From Spongilla lacustris (Eukaryota > Porifera > Demospongiae > Spongillida > Spongillidae): a stretch of DNA of 64,000 nucleotides. Position 1 is the stretch's first letter. Every line of letters starts with the position of its first letter. The position numbers were made by a program, and so were the translations under genes. The notes beneath the pieces were generated by a model. The model saw only the letters and a program-made list of their open reading frames with translations, ran no database searches and was not told where the DNA came from. Shown one piece after another: positions 30,426-40,758 of the stretch. The DNA is taken from positions 2,550,713 to 2,614,712 of the forward strand of contig OX442415.1 in assembly GCA_949361645.1 (NCBI GenBank). Reading direction: 5' to 3'.

Positions 30426-32836
30426 GCGTAACATGTATATATAGTAAATAACAGATCTCGATTTTGCAGTTTATGCATGCAATCCATAATATATTGGTCA
30501 CAGTTCTGATTCTAAGGCTGAGCGGAGCTACTTGCGTATAAACAAAAGCTGACCGTAGATTAATTGGGGGAATTCCAGCTGAAATGCATTAATTACATGC
30601 AAAGCGTAGCCCTGCCGTTTATATGTACACTAAAAAGTGTTCATAACCAATCGTGATTTTGTTAAGTTCCTTTAAAGGCTTTATTTCTACGACAACATGC
30701 AGGAAGATAGTAGCCCCCGTGCAGCGGTAATGAATTCTATATACAGCATTCACAGTTACTATCATGCTATAAGCAATGCAGTCGAAAACATAGCCGCTGC
30801 ATGCATTGTTGCATTAGAAAGCCTTTAATGGAAGTTAATTTAAATCACAATTGGTTATGATGAATTCATTGTATACCGTACATGTAAACGGCAGGGCTAT
30901 ATACCTGCGCTTGGTAATTGATGTATTTTTCAAGTGGTTGGTACCAAAGTAACCTTTAGCAGTTTGAGTGTTAACCTTCACCGTGATCCGGATGAGTTCC
31001 AGATTGTATTGACTGAAGTGGTGACTTGGAATTGACACATCTTCGGTTCTTGCTGTCCACATTGTCCTGATGACATTATATGACACCATGCATGCAGTAG
31101 CAAGGTCGAGGGGGTGTCGCGCTACGCCACAACAGCTTGAGGGATGCATGCCTTTTCACAGCCCTGCCTTCGAGCGCGTCCTGGGGGGGGGGGGGGGGGG
31201 GGGGGGGGGACAGCTTGCATTGAAGTAGGTTGGGGCAGCTGAAGTTTATATAAACATGTGTTAATGATCTTAAAAGCTCAGAGCTGAATTGGATTGGTTT
31301 CTACATCCTTAGCAGTTGAGACTTACGGTTGCTGTGGTGCAGAAGCCCTGCCCACCATTTCACGTCTACCAGGCCATCACGGAGCGGAGAAACGTTAGAA
31401 ACGTGTATCTTAAGAACGGAATATGGAAAATAGTTGTTTTGGATGTCTCAAATCCACAACACAACATTACGCGCATGTGCGCTGTGGAAGTTCCACTCAG
31501 GCAGAGTCACAATTAATAATACATTTCAATGTTCATTGTAAGAACCACATGCAAGTGAAGTAGATAACAGTGGGGGACAGCATCGAGGAAGTATATTGCG
31601 ATGTAGTGGCCAAATCAAGTGCATGGCGCAATGTCGCGGTCCACGCACTAGCTAATAAAGAACTGACCTTCTTTTCATCTGCAGTATTGAAGTAAAGTTT
31701 TCTCCTGGTTTTTCCACTGTCTAGGGCTTGATTTTTGAAGTTTAAAAATGATTTTATAGAATGTTTAGTACTGAATTTGGTACCGCGTTGATTTTTTTCC
31801 CTCCACTGAAATCGGTTCAGTTCTCAGGGCAGCATGCCAAGTTATATTGACAGCTACGCGAAACTGTCCTGTGGGCGGAGACATTGTATAGCATAGCCAG
31901 CAGGGTAAGTATTTAATCTATCGTCCATGGCTGTCACATTTGTTATTCGTTATCTTCTGTGTAGTGACGTCCACTGAAGACAAGGTCGTAAGAGTTTCAC
32001 TCGGCGGACGAGTTTGAGCGGTACGATCGATATTCAAGATATGTACAATCTATAGCTATACGGGGATGGGGAGACGCATGGAGAACGGTAGTGACGGCGG
32101 TCATACTACTGACGCAGCCCCCACATCACTAAAAGACTGCACGTATTAGGCCTGCCCCTTCACTATACATGCCAGAACCACCAACCCGCACTACCTATAT
32201 CTACATAGAACCATGCATGCACCCGCCCATATTAGACCCTACACATGAGCCACCAACTACCCAATTGAATCAGCCTCCACAATACCAGTGCAGAGGACCG
32301 TCCATAATAATATTCATTCACTACATCTTAGACTCCATTACATAATCAATTCGCGTATGTGTTGATTACTTATGCAATGGATCGTGGCATCCGTTAGGCG
32401 CTAGCCGGTTCTATATCCTTTGATAAAGGCCTTTTGTTATCGACGTCATATTATAGCGCCAGACAAAAACCCTTTCTCAAAAGCTCTATACTTCCTGTGT
32501 AAAGGCATTATTTTATACGTCTCATTTGCTGTTGTCGGATTACTTGTCAGTCATCTTAGCAATTTCTTAGCAAGTCAGTATAAAACTTTTGTAATACATG
32601 CAGTGATGAAGTATTGATCTGCATGCTTATAGTATACTAATAGAGTTTGTAAAGTCGAATTTCCAAGGTGTATACACAAGCAGACTAGGTAAGTTAATAT
32701 AACGTGTAGCCCACATCGAATTCTTGTCACTGAATTATTTAATAGTTGTCGAACTCTCGTGATATTCCTATAGGATTACAGTTAACTAACCATTTCATTT
32801 TTTGAACATATGTTACAGTAAGGAGAACCCTGGCAA
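30426..32836. other. No confidently recognised gene
   Basis: A 104-codon minus frame (31149-30835) and a 66-codon plus frame (31316-31516, after a CATCCTTAG acceptor) look coding-like in composition. They match no family I know. A 65-codon plus frame at 32420-32617 includes a hydrophobic helix (GIILYVSFAVVGLLVSHL). A 27-bp G run lies at 31183-31209. Confidence 0.35.
31183..31209. repeat. Homopolymer G tract (27 bp)
   Basis: Twenty-seven consecutive G residues. Confidence 0.95.
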
Positions 32837-32942
32837 CAGTGTTGCCGCGATATATATCGCGATATGTAGAAGTCTATGATATCGCGGTATATCGCGGTAT
32901 CATAGACTTCTACATATCGCGATATATATCGCGGCAACACTG
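32837..32942. mobile_element. hAT-type MITE, 106 bp, 8-bp TSD CCTGGCAA
   Basis: Two perfect 45-bp inverted arms (32837-32881 and 32898-32942) begin with CAGTGTTGCCGCGATATATA and face each other around a 16-bp centre. The element is flanked on both sides by CCTGGCAA (32829-32836 and 32943-32950). The CAGxG-type end and 8-bp target duplication are diagnostic of hAT elements. Perfect arms imply a recent insertion. Confidence 0.9.
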
Positions 32943-33039
32943 CCTGGCAAGATCCAGCTGGCCTTGTGTGTTACATGATATACGTATAAAATTGTACATG
33001 TACGTGTATACGTAGCGGCGAAACCTCGGGGAGGAGGAG

Positions 33040-33160
33040 GAGGAGGAGAGCGCCAATGATTTTGGCAAATCGCGTTCCGCTCAAACAATGGGGAGGCGGT
33101 TGTTATATCATTGCGCGAATCGAGCGGGGAAAAGTGCACGTATAGTTTGTTCAAATGTAT
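33040..33160. repeat. Relic of the 54.4-55.2 kb foldback family
   Basis: GCCAATGATTTTGGCAAATC, then GGGGAGGCGGTTGTTATATC and GCGAATCGAGCGGG match the centre of the complete element at about 54750-54830 almost base for base. The outer arms are lost. Confidence 0.6.
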
Positions 33161-33384
33161 TTCTGTAATATTTTTTTTTACACACGCTTATGTAATTTTA
33201 CATTAGAGCGTGTTAGTGAAAGGATTTTTCTGATGGCTTCGTGGCATATCTCTTACAAGAGGAAGCCACCCTGAAGGAGAAAAAGGTCAATGGATGTCAC
33301 ATCAAACCATACATTGCTTGTGCTAAGAAAGGATCTCAGCCAGCTGTCAGCAATATTCAACTTAAGTTACTGAAGACTGAATTA

Positions 33385-33709
33385 CGAATTTCTCAAACAT
33401 CGTGCAACTTTACTCAGTGCTGTACCGATATTAGTCGGATTAACTTGTTTGCCGGTTTTCTGGGACGTTTGGCTGGTGTCAGACAGTACTGATTGTGAAC
33501 CTAAAAATGACAAACGCTTAGCTATAGAATGCTTCTTCAGCATAATGGGTCCAGCATATGATTGCTCATCAGCAAACGATCTTGTGGGCACAAATGCAAA
33601 TTACTCCTCGTTTCGGTGTTACCAATATGTCTTCGATTTTACGGAAGCGTTTGCCGATGCAGGAGAGCCGCTGTGGAGTTTTGTCGCGAAAGACTCTCCA
33701 ATTATCTAA
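33385..33709 (+). other. Candidate membrane-protein exon, family unknown
   Basis: A plus frame reads NYEFLKHRATLLSAVPILVG, a hydrophobic helix LTCLPVFWDVWLV, then an ectodomain-like stretch with cysteines (CEPKNDKR, ECFFSIMGPAYDC, FRCYQYVF). It stops at 33707-33709. In another frame a second hydrophobic helix follows (LTVITILQLILIPIAVFLGS). A single frame change would join them, so this may be a split exon or a decayed copy. Just upstream (33245-33320) another frame reads VNGCHIKPYI, weakly like a gypsy polyprotein end. I cannot assign a family. Confidence 0.3.
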
Positions 33710-34168
33710 CCGTTATAACCATACTTCAATTAATTTTGATTCCAATTGCCGTATTTTTGGGTAGCATCTTTGAACAGTTGAGTTATGCTACAGCTGCGAA
33801 CGTTGTGTCAGTTATACATGTATAGCGACAATTGTATGCACTTCTTCGCTACTATATTGTACAAGCTTGGACAAAGATCTAAACAGGCTATAGAAATTGA
33901 AGAGAACGATAAATAATATTAAGTGGTCGTCTTGTTGGCAATGTGACGATGCTCGTAAGTTGGAGTACGATGGGTTAAATGACGTGTAGATGAATGGACA
34001 GAACGCAGCCCCAGCATAACGGAGGAGCGTGCATCACGTGTACTTGTACATGTAGATCCCAAACATGCAGAATCGAAACTTGTAGTTATATACGTGTACG
34101 TATATAGCGTAGATTCGTGTATAGTAGCGTATTAATATTTAACATGGGGTGCCAGTACAAAGGGTACT

Positions 34169-34199
<31 letters not shown>

Positions 34200-34738
34200 C
34201 GGGGCCAATGTCGGGATTTGTAGGGGATTTGACACCGCTAATTGGATTGTGGTTCTTTCGTTTGACTATACACGGGTACGGGCATTCGACACGGAAGAGG
34301 CGGATTGGAGATCGATCGGATATAAAAAGTGCCCTCGTTTATTAACTTTATTAATTCGTAGCCGCATGCAGAGTCCCGCAAACATGTTGCTAACGACCCT
34401 AATTGCATTGAGCTGGAGTGGACCTGTGTTACATTGGCTGTAGAAACCTATGGGAATTGCATTACAGATAATGGATTGGCAACGCCCGTGGTTCGATTCT
34501 CGACACGGTACGGTCACGTAATAAAAATTTATGGCTGAAAGTCTGAAGCTGAGATCCCCTGAGAGATACATGTAGGTGTGAGGGAGGGGAAGGAAGGAGG
34601 GAGGGAGGGAGGTGAGTGGGAGGGAAAGAAGAAAGAGAGAGGGGAGGCACAGGAGATAGTGGGTATCACATGTATGTAGAATAGCTTGCATACACATATG
34701 TACATTACATGTATGGAGCCTGTCCACAAATACATGTA
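33710..34738. other. No recognised gene; poly-C tract and possible SINE B-box
   Basis: A 28-bp C run lies at 34169-34196. GGTTCGATTCTC at 34490-34501 resembles an RNA polymerase III B box and could come from a tRNA-derived SINE. No well-spaced A box or cloverleaf was found. Purine-rich GGGAGG repeats at 34570-34630 give meaningless Pro/Ser frames. Confidence 0.3.
34169..34196. repeat. Homopolymer C tract (28 bp)
   Basis: Twenty-eight consecutive C residues. Confidence 0.95.
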
Positions 34739-34861
34739 CGTACACCCACACAGATGGCCAGGATTGCCACCAGTTCCTCATAAACCAATACAAGTGCACC
34801 TTGGTGCCTCGTGCTGAATAGCCAAATTTGTCCAGAGAGAACATACTCATATCTGAAAGCT

Positions 34862-35075
34862 CAGTTAAACCACGTCAGATCCATTGTATGAACCAGACCA
34901 GCACAGATCTTATGCAACTCCTTCGCCACATTCTTAGTGCCTGCAATAAGTAACTCAAAACAATACACACTAAAACCAAATAGTTACCTTACCATGCCAA
35001 ATCTGAGTTGTTCTACATACTGCTTTATAGTAGCCCGGTAATCATGGGCTAGCTCTGACTGTGATGTGGAAAAAA
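34862..35075 (-). other. Candidate exons of an unknown gene
   Basis: On the minus strand a short exon with a CATCACAG acceptor and GTAAGG donor reads SELAHDYRATIKQYVEQLRF. A second, after a TTATTGCAG acceptor, reads TKNVAKELHKICAGLVHTMD to TGA near 34874. The phases do not join cleanly as I read them, so one border is probably wrong. The composition is coding-like. Family not recognised. Confidence 0.25.
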
Positions 35076-35801
35076 ATTGTAAAAATAAAATAAAAAATGT
35101 GAGTAAACCTAGGGCTATAGCTTGTGGAAAACTATCTTAGTGCACGCCACCTCTCCCTGGTCTGAGCAACTCTGTGCTTTTGTCTGGAATGAATTCTTGG
35201 TCACTGGGGCTCCAACTAACCTGCAGAGTCTAACATGATTTAATTCCAAGAACAGGATTTTCTGCTCCTTGAGGCCTGGAGTCCTGGACCTCTCAGGTTG
35301 TACCAATACGCGGTCCAGCCAAACCAGTCAACTCAACGCTCCACTTGAACCGGGTACAAGGGATAGCCTCACTGCTTCAAACCAACTCAGAAAAGTTTCC
35401 TTTACCTCTAGAGAGGAAAAGTAGGTGTGATCTGTGCCAAGAGTACCGGTAGGTATCTTCTGGCGATGAGGTTGAGGAAACTTCGGAACGACCTAAGAAA
35501 GCTTTAGGGAGGTGAATAATGCTCGATGGTTTCAAAACACTGTTAGGACATTTTTTTTTAAGGCCGTCATGCTAAAACCGCGACCTACGGCCCACTACTA
35601 CGGGTCAAGCGTTTATATTTTATGCTTCAAAACAGGCCTACGACACGCGTTGCATGAGACAGCACACAAGCAACTTTTGTTTTGCTTCTTACCAATGGCG
35701 TATTGCTACTAAAACCCCCAAACCACTCTTATACGCCATAACTTACATGTGGTAACGAAAAGGTTAAGAATTGGACACAAAGCAGTGGCGGACGGAAGGG
35801 G

Positions 35802-35804
<3 letters not shown>

Positions 35805-35834
<30 letters not shown>
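35805..35834. repeat. Homopolymer G tract (30 bp)
   Basis: Thirty consecutive G residues. Confidence 0.95.
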
Positions 35835-35838
<4 letters not shown>

Positions 35839-36280
35839 AGGGCCCCCCACCCCCTACCCCGTTAAATATGAATAGATGCGGTCATACGGTCAAGATGTGG
35901 TCATACGGTCATAGACGACTGTAAACCATCAAATGATAACAATACCGGATCCTGGGATCATCATATGGAGAAATCAACGGACACGAAAGTTGCGGTTTGT
36001 AAATTTTTGGATTTCATTCCGCGGTACGTTCCATAGAGAATGTATGGCGTTTTTACTAACTTGATTATTATTTACTTAACTAACGGGCCTGCAACTTTTG
36101 CCACCCTCTAATACTACTCTAAATGATGTTTAAATGTAGGCAATTTCAAATTTTGTACCTTGTATCGTCCAAAATTCTGGGACCATTTCTGAAAATATGA
36201 CATTCCATAGACGACTTGTACAGAAAATGGAAAAAAAATCATGCGAATTAAGATATTTCATTAGTTATAACTAATGAACA

Positions 36281-36305
36281 GGGGGGGGGGGGGGGGGGGG
36301 GGGGG
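36281..36305. repeat. Homopolymer G tract (25 bp)
   Basis: Twenty-five consecutive G residues. Confidence 0.95.
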
Positions 36306-36499
36306 TTAGAACTTTTGCCACCCTCTGAAACAATTCTACAACTATCCAAATAATATAATATACGAAAAAAAGTGGATGTTGTCGTGAAGAATTTGGGGAC
36401 CATTTAAAAAAATAGTAAATCAGTTTTGGTGCAATAAGGCGCCATTTTAAAATGGCGTTTCTATGTGTTGCCATAGATATTCAAGGATATTCCATAGTT

Positions 36500-36801
36500 A
36501 ACAAGTAAATCAAAACTTTTCTATCGAGAAAGTGATTGGAGGGATGTAGGATTGGTGGTGCAAAAAGCAAGGAAACAAGGTACAGTATGTTAAAGTGAGG
36601 TTTGGTAGGATCCTACAACTCACAGTCCTGAATTTACAAATGAAGAAGCCTATTTGCAAATGTAGGACTGTTATAGTTGTAGGATCCTACCAAACCTCAC
36701 TTTAAACAGACTGTACCTTGTTTCATTGCTTTTTCCACCACCATGCAATCCTACATCCCTCCAATCACTTTCTCGATAGAGAAGTTTTTGATTTACTTGT
36801 T
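36500..36801. mobile_element. Foldback MITE, about 302 bp
   Basis: The arms are near-perfect inverted copies. AACAAGTAAATCAAAA and CTATCGAGAAAGTGATTGGA at the left match their complements at the right tip (to 36801). The inner AGTGAGGTTTGGTAGGATCC (about 36594) matches its complement at about 36684. The centre is about 50 bp. No coding capacity. Confidence 0.8.
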
Positions 36802-38382
36802 CCCCTAATTTTTTTTCTCTGCCAGGAGTGTTCAATACAATATATGGCTTAGTATGTTCCTTGCAATCTATAGGACTCTTATGTGTAATCGGCCTCTCAG
36901 GTATAGATTAAGTCAAGGGAGCGCGCGTACGTTGCTTGGTTTCAAATTACCTGCTGCGTATATATGAACAATACACGTAGCTGTAGATAAGCGTGTAGAA
37001 AATAGCAATCTATGGACTAGTTCAGTTTTAGGTGTTGTCTAAAGGAACAGCTATTGCGATTTGTCGGAATCGAGTGACTCGTGCAGCTGTCGAGGTGGCC
37101 GGAAGGTATGCCAACGGGTTTCTGGGTCAGTATTCTATTAGTCCGATCCACTCACTGCATGAACTGTGTAGAATCCGTTTTGGGGTTGGGGTTGAAAGGA
37201 ATAAGTACTTGAAGCATAAGAACAGTACCGGCCGGGTCCAATGTTCAGGCTTCTATCTTAACCGCGTTAGTCGATTCACTAAACCCCAATCGGCAAAAAC
37301 ATAGTTGTAGCTTTAATTTGAACCAAAAGATACAGGTAGAGGTACTTGTTTACTGCATGGTCCGGCAAATGCACACAAGAATTTAACCAGATACAACACA
37401 CCGGCTCGCACGCGCACATTGTAGCTTCATCCTGCAATGTCTACTGAACAGTTCACTGCCGTCTTTGAAATGATGGCCGTCAACACAGCTCGATCGCTGT
37501 GAGGAATAGTAGGAATTAGAAGTCAAGCGGTTCATTAAAACAACTTAATGCCTTGCCTTAATCACTCTGAGCTCTTTTATTTTATTCTTCGGATATCTTA
37601 AACTCAGAGTTCTCCTTTGCTAACAAGCCGTTTCTTTGGCTTGGTCCTTAGAACCGCCTGTGTCTGCAGCTGCTTACGTTTATAATTGTAGTAGCCTGGC
37701 AACACGCGTATGTGACGTCATATTGCATACTGCTAGGCAACCGAGAATTTTCATCCATAATGAATTGCACCTGCTGGAGTCATTTCACGGCATTTCATCA
37801 CCAGCTAACAACTTTAGGTCTTAATTATATAAAAGGGCACGTTTGGAAATCAAATGCAACTTTTTTAAGCTAATCTCGTATTCTTACGACGTTCCTGTCA
37901 CGAGTTATACGTGATGAAGGGAAGGAGAAACGAAAAATTAAATGGCGGATTTAGGCGCCGACTTGTCGCTCAAGGTGAACTGCACTGTTTAGCGAAGCTC
38001 ACGTTATATGTGCACATCTGTTATGTTTGTGATAGATTATATACGAGCTGGCGAGTAAAGGCAACGCTTCGTTACCGTTTTTAAACGCTCGATCGAAAAC
38101 CACGCCCACCTAAGCCAATCCGAAGCCAATCCTACATAGGACCCACTACCGTGAGACCAGCTATAACTAGGACATGCCAGCATTTTGCAAAGCTGGAGTC
38201 GAGCAGAGGGCGTGGTGGGCGAGGTGCCGCCCCGTGCCGGGGGTAACTACTAGTACATGCCATGAAATACTAAAAGCTGTTTTCTGCAAGACAGATCGAT
38301 GTATTGAAATGATGTTAGGCTGCTTACCTCGACCGGCTGCTCAGACAAGAGACGTAGGCCTACACGTAGCTGTAGCTGGATC
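36802..38382. other. No recognised gene; may include the 5' LTR of the gypsy copy below
   Basis: Open frames at 37032-37304 and 37636-37824 have no family signature. If 38383-38412 is the end of a 5' LTR, the LTR lies in the last few hundred bases here, but its start cannot be fixed. Confidence 0.35.
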
Positions 38383-38426
38383 TGAGCTATCCGAGTGCAT
38401 CCTGAGGTCTACAGTGGCGACGAGGG
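38383..38426 (+). promoter_or_regulatory. Probable LTR end and tRNA primer-binding site of a gypsy element
   Basis: A 26-bp segment (TGAGCTATCCGAGTGCATCC plus TGAGGT) is repeated at 40282-40307. It is followed by CTACA and then TGGCGACGAGGG (38414-38425). A TGGxGACGAGG sequence just after a CA-ended LTR is the usual primer-binding layout of metazoan Ty3/gypsy elements, and gag begins 22 bp later. Confidence 0.5.
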
Positions 38427-38447
38427 TGCATGGGATAGCTAAGAAGG

Positions 38448-39312
38448 ATGGCAGGGGAGTATGACGCGTCAACGGAAGACTGGTTGAGTTAATACGTCGA
38501 GCGGCTAGAACATTTCTTCCTGGCAAATAAAGTGGAAGCCGAACAGAAAAAGGACGCTTTCCTCGCCTGTATTACATTTGGCCTGCTCCGAGCGCTCGTA
38601 TAGCACCCCAGAAATTGAAAGACCGAAAGAACGAGCAACTGGTCGCAGCCTTAACGACACACGTAACGCCTAAACCTCTAGTCATCGCAGAACGTACGGT
38701 TCCACAAACGGGACAAAAGGAGGGAGAAAGTGTGATATGTGGTATGCAGCAAGTTTGCAGAACTGTGCGTTTGGTGCGACGTTATCAGAGACGCTGAGAG
38801 ACAGGGTGTTCTTTGGCATGAGGGACGAGGGGGTACAGAAGAGACTCCTCACAAAGGCAGACCTCACTTTTGCCAAGGTGCTGGAGACAGCGGAAATAGC
38901 GGAAAGGGAGACTAAAGACGCGCAGAACACTTGCAGAGTGTCACAAAACAGGAAGTACATCAAGTGGCAGCACCACCAAGAAGGGGGAGACCGTCAGGCC
39001 TAGGGGCTTGCAACAGGTGTGGAGGAGCGCATGATACTCAACAGTGCAGGCTCAGAAACAAAGTTTGCAGATTTTGCAGGAAATGGGGCACATTGAGAAG
39101 GCGTGTTGTGCAAAGACAAGGGCAAAAGGATCAGGTGTTGGAAGGGCGTACCCACAAGAGACCACTGTGAAGGAACTAAAGGGGAACGATGAAAGTGAAG
39201 AAGAATGGGACAGACTACAATGGGGATCACTACATGGCCTAGCAGAAGACATGAGAAATGGAATGAAACAGAGGACAATGGGTAAACCTATATGTATGTG
39301 GAGCTCATCATG
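38448..39312 (+). pseudogene. Ty3/gypsy gag with two CCHC zinc knuckles, broken
   Basis: From ATG 38448 the frame reads MAGEYDASTEDW, a stop, then YVERLEHFFLAN and KKDAFLACITFGLLRALV: the start of a gypsy capsid. Later pieces, in other frames, are VAALTTHVTPKPLVIAERT and CAFGATLSETLRDRVFFGMR followed by RLLTKADLTFAKVLETAEIA. The nucleocapsid part has CNRCGGAHDTQQC (CX2CX4HX4C type) and, across a frameshift near 39088, CRFCRKWGHIEKAC. At least three frame changes and a stop make it dead. No protease or reverse transcriptase follows on this strand. Confidence 0.75.
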
Positions 39313-39354
39313 AATGAACAACTGCTATGTATCAATACAATTGGTTGTACCCCA

Positions 39355-39745
39355 AATTGTACAGGCCTGTACAATTTTATAGGCCTGTACCACTGTACAG
39401 GCCACTACCCCTCCCTGTACACGCCATTACCCTTGCACCCCTGTACAAGCCTGTACCCTTGTACAGTCCTGTACACCCCCCCCCCCCAGTACTGGCCTGT
39501 ACCCCTGTCCAGGCTTGTACCCTTGTACCCCTCCCTGTACAGGCCTGCACTCCCGTACAAGCCTGTACCCCTGTGCAGGCCTGTACACCCCCCCCCCCCC
39601 CCCCTCGTACAGGGTTGTACCCTCTGTACCCCTCCCTGAACAGGGCCTGTACCCTTGTCCAGGCTTGTATCCCTGTACCCCTCCTTGAACATGCCTGTAT
39701 CCCCTGAGCAGGACTGTACCCCTCCGTGTACAGTGATACAGGCCT
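39355..39745. repeat. CCTGTACCCC-type minisatellite with C runs
   Basis: Degenerate repeats built on GTACAGGCCTGTAC and CCCCTGTAC, with C runs at 39475-39487 and 39588-39604. All strong open frames in this block come from the repeat. Confidence 0.85.
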
Positions 39746-39789
39746 ACCCTTTCACAGGATTGTACTGCTGTATAGTTCATGTCGCTACT

Positions 39790-40196
39790 CAAAGCATGGC
39801 TTTATAAACTCTTCTGTAGTTTTGGGTGGCCATCCCTCCTGAATAGGCTGAAACACCCTTGCTAACACCAGGTCCCTTAATTGTTGTTGTTCTTCCTAAT
39901 TCTGCCACTGCGACCGGGAGGGTTTGTATAGTTGGGAATGCCCCTCCTTCCTCCTCATCCATTTGTGCCATCTGCATGTCGGCCACCACTGGGAGATGTG
40001 AAAGTGCACCAGCATTTGTGTGCTGAGTGGTACTCTTGTACCTGATATCAAGACAGGGCTAGCCTACTGCATATACCAATGCAACCATGCTGCTGTCACT
40101 GCTGGTAATCCCTTTTCTGGGTTGAGAATGGACACCAAGGGATGGTGGTCTGTCACCAGTGTGAAATGGGGAGGAACTGTGATGTCGGGAAACATT
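39790..40196 (-). pseudogene. Ty3/gypsy RNase H fragment
   Basis: The minus strand reads FTLVTDHHPLVSILNPEKGL and PAVTAAWLHWYMQ before a stop. In a shifted frame it then reads TQHTNAGALSHLPV. This is the conserved second half of gypsy RNase H (FxLxTDHxPL, followed by the THxNADALSRLP end). A downstream linker (ADMQMAQMDEEEGG) reaches about 39900. The orientation is opposite to the gag piece, so the two are separate insertions. One stop and one frameshift are visible. Confidence 0.75.
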
Positions 40197-40758
40197 CAGT
40201 GATTAGAGATATATAGGATCATGTGTATGTATGTGATTACTTGTGTGATTCAGTATAATGAATGAATGGTTGTTGATGTTGTGAGCTATCCGAGTGCATC
40301 CTGAGGTATCGAGTGTCTGAGAAACAAACCAGCCTAGGACGCCATTGCATGTGGTTGAATCTTTTGAAACATGATCACATGTACATGTACAACAGTGCTT
40401 TGTTGTGGTACCTGCAGTTAAGTTAACACAACAGTAACGCTATACTACATCCATCGTGACATCCATGCACACTGTTCCTTCTGATTGTTCCTGCAGCTAG
40501 TGAGCGTTGTATGTGAAAAATCAATTTAAGCTGACACTTGAACTCCCTGAAATAAAAATGCTAGCGATTACTAGAATACACCTGAACACACATATTGCAT
40601 ACTGTAGAAGAGGACAGGGTAACTTACGTCTTTTTCTTCAACCCAATATAAGTGTTTTTTTTTTTTAACCACTTTACAACACTAGATAAACTATTCTTTC
40701 ATTCTGGAAAGCATGGTATTATTCATTTTAAAAATATATTTTTAAACACACCCAGCTA
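40197..40758. other. No gene; contains the second copy of the LTR-end segment
   Basis: 40282-40307 repeats 38383-38408 exactly. Sequence on either side does not match, so only a fragment of a second LTR is present. Confidence 0.4.

Larger units (their letters stand above)
35076..36499. other. No recognised gene; two homopolymer G tracts and a degenerate direct repeat
   Basis: G runs at 35805-35834 (after CAGTGGCGGACGG, a hAT-like end) and 36281-36305. The segments beginning AACTTTTGCCACCCTCT at about 36092 and 36309 start similar ~200-bp stretches containing GGGACCATTT, suggesting an old tandem duplication. Confidence 0.4.

Noticed and set aside
34409..34510. Possible tRNA gene or SINE (B-box GGTTCGATTCTC)
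   Set aside because: No acceptable A box at normal distance and no cloverleaf could be drawn; kept only as a note.
34462..34735. Pro/Ser-rich minus frames
   Set aside because: Caused by a GGGAGG-rich simple stretch; no independent coding evidence.
39292..39792. Cys/Pro/Leu-rich frames on both strands
   Set aside because: Derived from the CCTGTACCCC repeat block.
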